Both the position numbers and the translations under genes were made by a program. The notes under the pieces are model-generated. The model ran no database searches. It had not been told where the DNA came from and saw nothing but the letters and a program-made list of their open reading frames with translations. From Elusimicrobiota bacterium (GTDB lineage Bacteria > Elusimicrobiota > Elusimicrobia > UBA1565 > UBA9628): 56,484 nucleotides of DNA. The stretch covers positions 20,543-77,026 of the forward strand of contig JAHFCF010000012.1 in the NCBI GenBank assembly GCA_023249645.1. The letters are read 5' to 3'. Shown in pieces: positions 7,640-17,370 of the stretch (within the stretch, counting starts at the first letter, position 1; each line of letters opens with the position of its first letter).

Positions 7640-9880
7640 TTAGAAAAGAAAACTGCGGAAATGAGAGAACTTTTTCATATAAAAGCCCGCCAGCTTCGGG
7701 AAGCGGCGCGTGAGGTAATTCTTCCGTTCCTCTTTGGTGAAGCCGGAGATCATGCCGGCCAGATGAAAAAGGCTTAAATAAACGGTCGCGACCGCAGCCA
7801 TCGTCATCATCGAATACGGGAAGAGCCAATGCCAAAAGGAGGCAATAACGCTGCCTGCGGCATAACTGGCAGTCACGACCAAGGTCGTGGCCGTCATGAT
7901 CTGGACGCGCTGCGCGTGCGAGTAAGCGCCTTGCTTCATCTGCATGAGACAAAGCTGGGCCACGGCTCCGAATTCCACAAAAAAGGCCTGAGCTCCATAC
8001 AACAACAGCACGCCCCCGGAGTGCGAGGCGATCATGCCCAGGAAACAGAGCGCGCCCAAAAAGCTGACGAGGAAAATGGGGAGAGCCTGGGATTCCTCGC
8101 TCTTCCAGCCCCACAAATGCAGGCCTCGGCATAAGGCCTCGAGGAAGAAAAGAGACAACAACCCGCCGATGCCGGCGGCCACCTTCAGAAGACTGTAATA
8201 TCCCAAGCCCGAGTCCATCATGCACTGCAAGATGCCGCCCAGCACAGGGACGTGCAGCAAGGCTTGGGCCACCGTGCCGGCCGCGGCCAGCTGTTCAGCG
8301 TAGGCAGGCATGATGATGTTTCCCAAAGTATCGGAAAAGAGCGCGCTGACAGCGGAGACCTGCAGCATCGTCCACAAGAACAGGTCCTTGCGGATCAACT
8401 TCAGGCCTTCCCGCTGAACGTCTTGGAAATGCATCAGACCTTCCCGCAGAACATCCCGCAAACGCCTCATGATGCCGGCCTCAGCATGGTCCTGCCCTGT
8501 CCTGTCGGACTGGACTGGCGAATAGTCCAAGGTCTCCTTGCGATTAAAAACCTTCACCCTGATGAGAAGACATGATTCCAGGATCAAGACCCCGGCAAAA
8601 ATGCCATAGATGATGGACGCGTCCACTCCGGTCACATGGGCCAGCTTTCCGCCGACGAGGAAAGCGTGCTCCTTGAACCGGGAGAGCAGTCCCACGACAT
8701 ACGGAGCGATGACCCCCATGACATTGGCCACGCCCAGCAAAAGGATGTTCGCCTTGCGGCGCTCAGCCGCAGTGACTTGCTCTTCTTCTCCCATCAAGCG
8801 CGTCTGGCCCAATGAATCCACGTTGTTCGAAACACTCTGGAAACTGCCTTGGAATGCCACGACAAGATTCATGGCGCCGAACGCCACAGGCAGATTGAGG
8901 AGCCCTATGGCATAGAACAGGCCGACGAGAGCGAAAAGGCTCACGGCGCGGATGCCATCGGATTTCGCCAGCCATTTCAAGTTTCCCTTGGAATTGTGCA
9001 GAAGGATGGGCGTGAGCATCAAACCGATCAAATTCCCTATCCAGTGGCTGCCCCGATACAAACTTTGATCGTGCCAGATGGCCCCCTTGAGCGCTTCCGG
9101 ATTGTTCAGCAGAGGACTATTGGCCTGGCGAAGGCGATTGATGGTGTTGCCCTCGCTCAAGAAGGGCATGGCGATGCCCTGCATGGTGGAGCCGAACGAA
9201 TCAAAGAGCTCGACACAGATATACCACAGGAAAGAAGAATTGTGGTCCGGATCCTTGTTGAAAACCTGCTTTTTGGCGGCCCACCAGGCGAAGAAGCTCT
9301 GCCTTTTGACCCGCGGGATCTTGACCTTCGGATGAGATTGAGCCTGCGCCGCGGAGTACGGCGCCAGAGTCCGGCCCTCGGCCGGCGAAGCCTGCCCAGC
9401 AGAAGCCGGCTGAGGCACTGCGGCCAGGTCGTCGCTCTTGGGGCCTTGCTCGCCGGTCAGGGCATTGATCGAGGCTTGCGCTGCTGCGTGCGCCTGGTCC
9501 AGCGAAAGCTTGCCGACTTCGGCGAGAGGCAGATCAGCGTCATGCCGGATCTGTCCAACAGACTTCTCAGAAATCTTGGGAGCGGCCTGAGGAGCCGGGA
9601 TAGCCGGCTGGACGGGGACAATGACTTGCTTCTCAGGAGCTAGAGGGGGAGTCGCCGGGAGGATATCGGGAAGCGGCTGACCTCCGGGAAGATCGCGCGG
9701 AGCTGCAGCGGGCAGCTGGAACGGCCGGGCAGCCGCGGCATCGGGCGCTCGCGCGCCCTCAGGAAGATTACCCTCGTTGGGGAGATGCGGGCCTGCCGCC
9801 GCCAGGACCGACTGCGCGCCGATGAGCCAGGCGAGGACGACCGCCAAAAACCTGGTCCCCGCGCGCGCGAAGGGTTTCAT
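7640..9880 (-). CDS. Polytopic membrane protein, MFS-like, with long Ala/Pro-rich N-terminal region
   Basis: 746 aa. It starts with a cleavable-looking signal sequence (MKPFARAGTRFLAVVLAWLIGAQSVLAAAGP). Residues about 30-195 are low-complexity Ala/Pro/Gln-rich, without membrane segments. From about residue 215 come 10-12 hydrophobic helices in two groups, separated by a charged loop (about 455-500), which is the general plan of a major facilitator superfamily carrier. Ordinary MFS proteins lack a signal peptide and a long proline-rich head, so this is an unusual architecture. No substrate is suggested by neighbours: it stands alone, convergent with the TonB-like gene. Confidence 0.55.
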   Translation of the reverse strand: MKPFARAGTRFLAVVLAWLIGAQSVLAAAGPHLPNEGNLPEGARAPDAAAARPFQLPAAAPRDLPGGQPLPDILPATPPLAPEKQVIVPVQPAIPAPQAAPKISEKSVGQIRHDADLPLAEVGKLSLDQAHAAAQASINALTGEQGPKSDDLAAVPQPASAGQASPAEGRTLAPYSAAQAQSHPKVKIPRVKRQSFFAWWAAKKQVFNKDPDHNSSFLWYICVELFDSFGSTMQGIAMPFLSEGNTINRLRQANSPLLNNPEALKGAIWHDQSLYRGSHWIGNLIGLMLTPILLHNSKGNLKWLAKSDGIRAVSLFALVGLFYAIGLLNLPVAFGAMNLVVAFQGSFQSVSNNVDSLGQTRLMGEEEQVTAAERRKANILLLGVANVMGVIAPYVVGLLSRFKEHAFLVGGKLAHVTGVDASIIYGIFAGVLILESCLLIRVKVFNRKETLDYSPVQSDRTGQDHAEAGIMRRLRDVLREGLMHFQDVQREGLKLIRKDLFLWTMLQVSAVSALFSDTLGNIIMPAYAEQLAAAGTVAQALLHVPVLGGILQCMMDSGLGYYSLLKVAAGIGGLLSLFFLEALCRGLHLWGWKSEESQALPIFLVSFLGALCFLGMIASHSGGVLLLYGAQAFFVEFGAVAQLCLMQMKQGAYSHAQRVQIMTATTLVVTASYAAGSVIASFWHWLFPYSMMTMAAVATVYLSLFHLAGMISGFTKEERKNYLTRRFPKLAGFYMKKFSHFRSFLF

Positions 9881-9887
9881 TGCACAA

Positions 9888-9893
9888 ATTATA
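9888..9893 (-). promoter_or_regulatory. -10 box of the polytopic protein gene
   Basis: TATAAT on the minus strand, 7 nt before the ATG at 9880, predicting a leaderless mRNA. The -35 region is weak (AAGACT about 18 nt upstream). Confidence 0.45.
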
Positions 9894-9977
9894 TACTCCA
9901 GCGCAAAAAATAGTCTTAGTCTTTGGACCTAGAAAGGCATGGTCTTAAGACCTAGGAGAATATAGGCCTTTAGGCCC

Positions 9978-10382
9978 TCAAGGATTCACGCGCCAGGGAC
10001 GGTATTCGTCAGGGGTCAAGGTGTCGAGCAGGCGCCTGATCTCGGTGCGCAGTTCGTCGAACTCAAAGGGTTTGGTGATGTAGGCGGTGGCGCCGTAATC
10101 AAGGGCCTGCTTGGCGCGCGCGATGTCCGTCTCGGCCGTGAGCATGAGGACCAGAAGCTCCGGGGCCACTTCCCGCAAGGATTTGAGGACCTCGATGCCG
10201 CCCATGCGCTGCATGGAGACATCGAGCACCAGAAGATTCGGCCGGCGCGCGGACAAAATCCCCAGCACCTCGTCGCCGTCCGAAGCCTCGATGACCTCGT
10301 AGTCCCGGCTGAGGATGAGCTGCAGTGTCTTGCGCAGATCCGCGTCATCATCCACGATCAGGATCGTCTTTCTCTCGGCCAT
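9978..10382 (-). CDS. Stand-alone response regulator receiver protein
   Basis: 134 aa, a single receiver domain with no output domain. Landmarks are the acidic pocket D11-D12-D13 ('ILIVDDDADL'), the phospho-acceptor D54 ('LLVLDVSMQRMGG'), T82 ('LMLTAE') and K104 ('AYITKPFEFDEL'). It would relay a phosphate from a histidine kinase to another protein, or act by binding. No kinase is adjacent; the kinase at 37.6 kb has no partner of its own, so a link is possible but unsupported. The -10 box lies 9 nt upstream of the ATG. Confidence 0.88.
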   Translation of the reverse strand: MAERKTILIVDDDADLRKTLQLILSRDYEVIEASDGDEVLGILSARRPNLLVLDVSMQRMGGIEVLKSLREVAPELLVLMLTAETDIARAKQALDYGATAYITKPFEFDELRTEIRRLLDTLTPDEYRPWRVNP

Positions 10383-10391
10383 CGGGCGGCT

Positions 10392-10417
10392 ATTATATCA
10401 AACTAATTTTGTACAAT
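10392..10417. promoter_or_regulatory. Divergent -10 boxes: receiver gene (-) and tRNA-Ile-ileS (+)
   Basis: Minus strand: TATAAT at 10392-10397, 9 nt before the receiver ATG. Plus strand: TACAAT at 10412-10417, 11 nt before the first base of tRNA-Ile. The two promoters share about 25 bp of AT-rich DNA. Confidence 0.45.
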
Positions 10418-10428
10418 AGGCACCCCGC

Positions 10429-10502
10429 GGGCGGATAGCTCATTTGGCTAGAGCGCCGTGCTGATAACACGGAGGTGCCGGGTTCGAATCCCGGTCCGCC
10501 CA
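10429..10502 (+). tRNA. tRNA-Ile, anticodon GAU
   Basis: 74 nt. The acceptor GGGCGGA pairs with TCCGCCC followed by discriminator A. The D arm is AGCTC...GAGC, the anticodon loop is CTGATAA (GAU), and the T arm is CCGGGTTCGAATCCCGG. CCA is encoded in the genome at 10503-10505. The start codon of ileS follows after only four bases (CTTT), so the tRNA is effectively the 5' untranslated region of the isoleucyl-tRNA synthetase mRNA. Confidence 0.97.
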
Positions 10503-10509
10503 CCACTTT

Positions 10510-13500
10510 ATGATGAAGCCCGCGCAGGCCGTGCCATCCTTCACGCAGATCGACCGGCGCATCCTGGAGTTCTGGAAGCAGAGCGGCGCCTTCGAGGCCC
10601 TGCGCCGGCTGCGCCGCGACCGGCCTGTCTTCAAGTTCGTGGACGGCCCCATCACGGCCAACAACCCCATGGGAGTGCACCACGCCTGGGGAAGGACCTT
10701 GAAGGACGTCTTTCTGCGCTACAAGGCCATGCGCGGATACTCCTGCCGCTATCAGAACGGCTTCGACTGTCAGGGTCTGTGGCTCGAGGTCGAGGTGGAA
10801 AAGGAGCTCGGCTTCAAGGGCAAGCCGGACATCGAGAAGTTCGGGTTGGACAATTTCTCGCGCAAGTGCCGCGAGCGCGTGCAGAAATTCTCGACCATCC
10901 AGACCGAGCAGTCCGTGCGCCTGGGACAATGGATGGATTGGGAGCATTCCTACTACACCCACACGGACCAGAACATCCTCGGCATCTGGCACTTCCTCAA
11001 GCTCTGCCGCCAGAACGACTGGCTCGAGCGCCGCGGCCTGCCCATGCCCTGGTGCCCGCGCTGCGGCACCAGCCTCTCCGAGCACGAGATGGCCGGCTCC
11101 TACAAGGAGATGGAGCACCTCTCGGTCTTCGTCCATCTTCCATTAAAAGAAGATCCTAAACGGCATCTGCTCTTATGGACCACGACGCCCTGGACTTTAT
11201 CTTCGAATACCGCCGCGGCGGTCAATCCGGAGCTTGAATACTGCGAGGTTTCCTCAGCCAAGTGGCCGCACACCCTCATCCTGTGCAAAGACGCATTGCC
11301 CAAACTCAAGGCCTACGCGCCCAGCGTCAAAAAGACTTTTTCCGGCAAGGAGCTCGTGGGCCTCAGATATGAGACCTTCTTCCCTGAATTCGAAGCCCAG
11401 AGAAACGTGGAGCACCGAGTGGTCGCCTGGTCCGCGGTAGACGCTGCCGAGGGCTCAGGCATCGTGCACATCGCGCCCGGCTGCGGCCGCGAGGACCACG
11501 AGCTGGGGACCACGGAGTCCCTGGCGGCGATCAGCCCGGTGGACGACAATGGGGTCTTCCTCAAAGGCTTCGGCTTTTTGACAGGCCGCTCGGCCTCGGC
11601 TGTGGCCGAGGACGTGGCCCAGGCCCTGGCCAAGTCCGGCAAGCTGCTCAAGAGCGAGATGCACAAGCATTCCTATCCGATCTGCTGGCGCTGCAAGGAA
11701 GAGATCATCTTCAGGCTGGTGGAAGAGTGGTTCATCCGCTGCGACGAGATCAGGCCCAAGCTGATCGCCGCCGCCCGCGCCGTGTCCTGGACGCCGGAAC
11801 ACATGGGCAAGCGCATGGAGGACTGGCTGGAGAACATGGGAGACTGGTGCATCTCCCGCAAGCGCTTCTGGGGGATGCCGCTTCCCTTCTACCTGTGCCC
11901 GGACTGCGGACAATTCACGGTCGTGGGCTCGAAGGAAGAGCTCAAGTTCCTCGCCACGGACCCGGCTCAAGTCGACGCGCTGCCCGAGGTCCACCGGCCC
12001 TGGATCGATGCCGTCCAGATCCGCTGCCCCAAGTGCGGCCAGGCCGTCTCGCGCGTGCCCGAGGTCGGCGATTGCTGGCTTGACGCCGGCATCGTGCCGT
12101 ATTCGACCCTGGATTATTTCACCGACCGTCCCCGCTGGGAGAAGAACTTCCCCATCGAGTGGGTCTGCGAGATGCGCGAGCAGGTGCGCCTGTGGTTCTA
12201 CTCCATGCTCTTCATGGGCACGACCATCAGCGGCCGCGCCCCCTACGAGAAGGTCCTTGCCTACGAGCGCGTCCTTGACGAGGAGGGGGGGAAGTTCTCC
12301 AAGACCGGGCACATGATCCGCTTCGACGAGGCCGTGGACAAGCTCGGCGCGGACGCCATGCGCTACCTCTACTGCGGCCAACCCGTGGCGGCGGATCTGC
12401 GCTTCGGCTTCCACCTCGGCGAGATGGCCGGCAGGAAGCTCTGCGCCCTCTGGAACATCTACGTCTTCTTCACGACCTACGCCCTCGTCGACAAGCCGGA
12501 CCTGAGCCTCCCGGTCGCGGACAAGGACCGGAGCACGGCGGACCGCTGGCTTCTGGCCCGGACCCACGCCTTCTCGGCTGCCGCAACCAAAGCCTATGAA
12601 GGCTACACAGCCAACGCGGTCGTGCGCGAGGCCGATGTTTACCTGGAGGATGTCTCCAACTGGTATGTCCGCCAGAACCGCCGCCGCTTCTGGAAATCCG
12701 GCAACGCCCAGGACAAGGCCGCGGCGTATCAGGCCCTCTTCCAAGCCCTGAAGACCACGGTCCAGATCCTCGCGCCGATCGCTCCCTTCATCACCGAGGA
12801 GATCTGGCAGAACGCGGTCCGACCGCTGGACAAGGACGCCGCTACGTCCGTCCATCTCTCGGACTGGCCGCAGCTCCCAGATTCCTGGGCCGATGACGCG
12901 CTCTTAAAAAACACTGCCACAGTGCGCCAGGTCATCGGCTTGGCCATGCACCTGCGCGAAAAAGCCGGCATCCGAGTGCGCCAGCCTCTTCGGGCGCTCC
13001 GGGTCCAATGCCCCGCGGAAGCGGTCGCGGCCCTCCAAGAACAGCTCGCCACGATCCAGGCTGAGCTCAACATCAAGGAACTCCTCTTCATCGCAGAGAC
13101 GAAGAGCCTCTATGTGCCCAAGCTCGCCTTGGACATCCGCGCCGCGGCCCCGATCCTGAGAGGCGACTGGGCCAAGGCCAAAGCCCTGCTCGCCGCCACC
13201 GATGCAAAAACAATGGCCGCCCTGGTCGAGAAATTCGACCAAGGATCGCCCGTGCGCATTCCCGGACACGAAGCGGACCTGCCATCCTCCATCTTCATCA
13301 AGGAGAATGGGATGGCGCAAGGCCTGGAAGTCGTGGAGGAGGGAGGATTCACCCTCGCGCTCGACACGGTCATCGACGAGGCCTTGGAAGCCGAGGGGCT
13401 GGCCCGCGACGTGGTGCGCCATCTCCAGGTGATGCGCAAGGATGCGGGCCTCGAAGTCACCCAGCGCGTTGAGATCGGGCTCTCAACAACCAGCCCGAAG

Positions 13501-13653
13501 CTCAAGAACGCCATCAGCCATCACAAGGCCCACATCATGGAAGAGCTCCTGGCCGTCAAGCTCCAGGAAGACGGGCCTCCGGATGCGGCCGCGCGCAAGG
13601 ACCTCGACATCTGCGGCCATCCCCTGACCGCCACCATGGGGGTCAGGCCTTGA
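10510..13653 (+). CDS. ileS: Isoleucyl-tRNA synthetase
   Basis: 1047 aa class Ia synthetase that charges tRNA-Ile. The HIGH-type motif reads 'NPMGVHHAWG' (about residues 52-61), and the KMSKS-type loop is 'GGKFSKTGH' (K595-T599). The editing (CP1) domain carries 'WTTTPWTLSSNTAAAVNP'. Metal-binding-like pairs are CPRC (182-185), CWRC (392-395) and two later CPxCGQ motifs inside the body. The length and C-terminal region lacking the terminal zinc finger resemble the IleS2 (eukaryote-like) type. The ATG at 10510 is followed by a second ATG at 10513. The last four residues, GVRP, and the stop come from a REP-A repeat. Confidence 0.95.
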   Translation: MMKPAQAVPSFTQIDRRILEFWKQSGAFEALRRLRRDRPVFKFVDGPITANNPMGVHHAWGRTLKDVFLRYKAMRGYSCRYQNGFDCQGLWLEVEVEKELGFKGKPDIEKFGLDNFSRKCRERVQKFSTIQTEQSVRLGQWMDWEHSYYTHTDQNILGIWHFLKLCRQNDWLERRGLPMPWCPRCGTSLSEHEMAGSYKEMEHLSVFVHLPLKEDPKRHLLLWTTTPWTLSSNTAAAVNPELEYCEVSSAKWPHTLILCKDALPKLKAYAPSVKKTFSGKELVGLRYETFFPEFEAQRNVEHRVVAWSAVDAAEGSGIVHIAPGCGREDHELGTTESLAAISPVDDNGVFLKGFGFLTGRSASAVAEDVAQALAKSGKLLKSEMHKHSYPICWRCKEEIIFRLVEEWFIRCDEIRPKLIAAARAVSWTPEHMGKRMEDWLENMGDWCISRKRFWGMPLPFYLCPDCGQFTVVGSKEELKFLATDPAQVDALPEVHRPWIDAVQIRCPKCGQAVSRVPEVGDCWLDAGIVPYSTLDYFTDRPRWEKNFPIEWVCEMREQVRLWFYSMLFMGTTISGRAPYEKVLAYERVLDEEGGKFSKTGHMIRFDEAVDKLGADAMRYLYCGQPVAADLRFGFHLGEMAGRKLCALWNIYVFFTTYALVDKPDLSLPVADKDRSTADRWLLARTHAFSAAATKAYEGYTANAVVREADVYLEDVSNWYVRQNRRRFWKSGNAQDKAAAYQALFQALKTTVQILAPIAPFITEEIWQNAVRPLDKDAATSVHLSDWPQLPDSWADDALLKNTATVRQVIGLAMHLREKAGIRVRQPLRALRVQCPAEAVAALQEQLATIQAELNIKELLFIAETKSLYVPKLALDIRAAAPILRGDWAKAKALLAATDAKTMAALVEKFDQGSPVRIPGHEADLPSSIFIKENGMAQGLEVVEEGGFTLALDTVIDEALEAEGLARDVVRHLQVMRKDAGLEVTQRVEIGLSTTSPKLKNAISHHKAHIMEELLAVKLQEDGPPDAAARKDLDICGHPLTATMGVRP

Positions 13654-13698
13654 GTTTTGAGTCAGAGAACTCCACACTCAAAACTCAAGGCCTGACCC
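13639..13698. repeat. REP-A inverted pair (REPIN-like) at the end of ileS
   Basis: Left arm 13639-13662 (GGGGTCAGGCCTTGA then GTTTTGAGT), right arm 13676-13698 its inverse, 13-nt loop. The left arm encodes the last ileS codons and the TGA. As RNA it would form a stem of about 23 bp that may end or protect the ileS transcript. It has the same core as the terminal repeats of the RAYT gene at 40.8 kb. Confidence 0.85.
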
Positions 13699-13710
13699 TA
13701 TAAAAAAAAC

Positions 13711-13800
<90 letters not shown>

Positions 13801-13864
13801 AAAATCGAAAAACCGGCGCATCCATCGTAACTTTTTTAGCACTCCCTGACAACCGACTCAAGAT

Positions 13865-15754
<1,890 letters not shown>

Positions 15755-15759
15755 GGGGC

Positions 15760-15771
15760 ATTATATATAAT
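15760..15771. promoter_or_regulatory. Back-to-back -10 boxes for a divergent gene pair
   Basis: Minus-strand TATAAT at 15760-15765 is 5 nt from the dinG-type ATG. Plus-strand TATAAT at 15766-15771 is 7 nt from the ATG at 15779. The two boxes abut without a gap, so the two polymerases would exclude each other, and both transcripts would be leaderless. Confidence 0.5.
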
Positions 15772-15778
15772 GGGTCTG

Positions 15779-16063
15779 ATGGATAGAGTTTGCGAGGATG
15801 TCGGCCGGCGCCTGTGGAAGGCCTGTCCTTTCCTGCCGTCCAGCGCGCGCCTCTTGGGCACGCGCCTGCGCCCTATCTTCGAAGCCCATGCGCTCCACTC
15901 CCGGCCCGAAGGAGAGTTCGCGGCGGCGGCCGACGCCCTGGCCTTCGCCGAATTCGCCTTGCGCCAGGACCGGATCGCCCTCTTTGCCCAACAAGCCGCC
16001 GCTCTGCGCCGCGATGCGCGACGCATCAGACGACAGCGCCTCCTGCGCTGGTTGGGTCTTTAA
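15779..16063 (+). CDS. Small protein of unknown function
   Basis: 94 aa from the ATG at 15779 ('MDRVCEDVGRRLWKA'). An ATG at 15770 is in frame but lies inside the -10 box, which argues for the later start. It is rich in Ala, Arg and Leu, with helical stretches (about 45-90), no membrane segment and a basic C-terminus (RRDARRIRRQRLLRWLGL). The mixed residue composition looks like a real protein rather than a shadow, and no larger frame competes on either strand. It is convergent with the radical-SAM gene (4-bp overlap of 3' ends). No family is recognised. Confidence 0.5.
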   Translation: MDRVCEDVGRRLWKACPFLPSSARLLGTRLRPIFEAHALHSRPEGEFAAAADALAFAEFALRQDRIALFAQQAAALRRDARRIRRQRLLRWLGL

Positions 16064-17370
16064 AAAAACAGCGAGACGCTGTTCTTCAGGAATACGCGGA
16101 GCTGAGCGAAAGAGCGGATGCGGGAAATTTTTTTCATAATATACGACGGTCTCAGATAGAAGCGGCGCTCGACCGCGCGCCTTAAAAAGTCGAGCCTCTC
16201 AGGCGCGAGCCGGGGCGGCGTCCAAGTCCTCCGCAAGGATGTGCCCGGCCTGGGAGCGGCCAGGTTGAACGAAGCGAAGTCCAGGTCCAAGTCGCACGCC
16301 AGCCTGCCGGCGCGCGCAACGGCCGCCTCATCGTGCTCCGGCAAGCCGAGCAGGAAGGTGCCGACGACTTGCAGGCCCTGCGCGCGGCAGATCCGGACGG
16401 CGTCGAACATCTGGCTCCTGCGGATGTTCTTTCCCACGGCCTGATGCATCTTGTCGTCGTCGAATTCGATGCCGAAGATGACGGTATGGCATCCGGAGGA
16501 CTTCATGGCCGCGGCGCGCTCGGCGTCCATGACGTCGACCCGCGAGAAGCACGACCAGGTCAATTGCGGAAATCCCTTTTCAATGGCTCGGCAGAGCTCG
16601 AGGGTCCTCTCCTTCTGAACCCCGAAAGTCTGGTCGCGGAAATGGACCTCCCGGCAGCCGGCCTGCCAGAGCTGCATGATCTCACGGAGGACCTCCGCTA
16701 CAGGCCTGAGCTTGAAGCCCAGAGTGCCGACGGGGCAGAAGGCGCAGGCATAGGGACAGCCGAAATCCGACAGGACTGTCATGAACGGCATCTGCCGGAC
16801 GAAGGGAAAGGAATATAGATCATCAGGGAACAGGGAGAGGCGCGGCAGCGGGATGCTGAAGCTGCCGCGCCCATGCCTCTCCGGACCGGCGAAGAGACCG
16901 GTCCCCTGACGATAGATGATATTCTCGATCGGCGCCCCCGGCGCGCCGCGCAGATAGCGTAGGATGTCATCCGTGCTGAAATCCACCAGGCTCGCCTCCA
17001 GATCAGGCATGAGCTGGAAGGCCTCCTCCCGGAGCTCCCGGAACACGTCGCCGGTGCCGATCAGACGCACCTGCGGGAGAAGCCGTTTGAGCGAGGCTAG
17101 GAAGGCCTGGTCCTCAGCGAAGCTCGGCGTCGCGACGAGGCTGATGACCACATCCGGGGCGCAGGAGGATATTTCTGCAAGAGCGGCGCCCACGCTCAGC
17201 CCGCGGGCCAGCGCATCCAGGGCAAAGACTTCATGCTCCGAAGACAGGGTGCCGGAAAGATACAGCAGGTCCACCGGGTGATAGTAGTAGTCGCTTTTCG
17301 CGATCGTGGTGCAATAATAATCGCGCAAATAGCGGCGGCTTCCAGGGGGATTGAGAAGCAGGACCCTCAT
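16060..17370 (-). CDS. Radical SAM protein with N-terminal B12-binding-like domain
   Basis: 436 aa from 'MRVLLLNPPGSRRYLRDYY'. The open frame reaches 17466, but the extra residues lie in the upstream gene, and this ATG overlaps its stop (ATGA). Residues 1 to about 150 resemble the Rossmann-like cobalamin-binding domain typical of the B12-dependent radical SAM group, without an obvious DxHxxG. The 4Fe-4S motif is C205-x3-C209-x2-C212 ('FGCPYACAFCPVG'), followed by 'VHFRDQTFGVQKERT' and 'GIEFDDDKMHQAVGKN'. Such enzymes often methylate or rearrange lipids, natural products or cofactors. The operon with two glycosyltransferase genes suggests lipid or glycan modification (inference). Confidence 0.8.
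   Translation of the reverse strand: MRVLLLNPPGSRRYLRDYYCTTIAKSDYYYHPVDLLYLSGTLSSEHEVFALDALARGLSVGAALAEISSCAPDVVISLVATPSFAEDQAFLASLKRLLPQVRLIGTGDVFRELREEAFQLMPDLEASLVDFSTDDILRYLRGAPGAPIENIIYRQGTGLFAGPERHGRGSFSIPLPRLSLFPDDLYSFPFVRQMPFMTVLSDFGCPYACAFCPVGTLGFKLRPVAEVLREIMQLWQAGCREVHFRDQTFGVQKERTLELCRAIEKGFPQLTWSCFSRVDVMDAERAAAMKSSGCHTVIFGIEFDDDKMHQAVGKNIRRSQMFDAVRICRAQGLQVVGTFLLGLPEHDEAAVARAGRLACDLDLDFASFNLAAPRPGTSLRRTWTPPRLAPERLDFLRRAVERRFYLRPSYIMKKISRIRSFAQLRVFLKNSVSLFF

Noticed and set aside
7631-7648. Bidirectional terminator between the tonB-like and polytopic genes
   Set aside because: CTTTTCT/AGAAAAG is a weak AT stem overlapping the end of the leftward gene and no T-run follows in either direction.
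11455-12855. 466-codon minus-strand frame opposite ileS
   Set aside because: Antisense shadow caused by high-GC codon bias; it lacks any domain and contradicts a conserved gene. The same applies to long minus frames at 1157-2287, 20483-22366, 24394-25641, 31566-32483 and 53472-54368.
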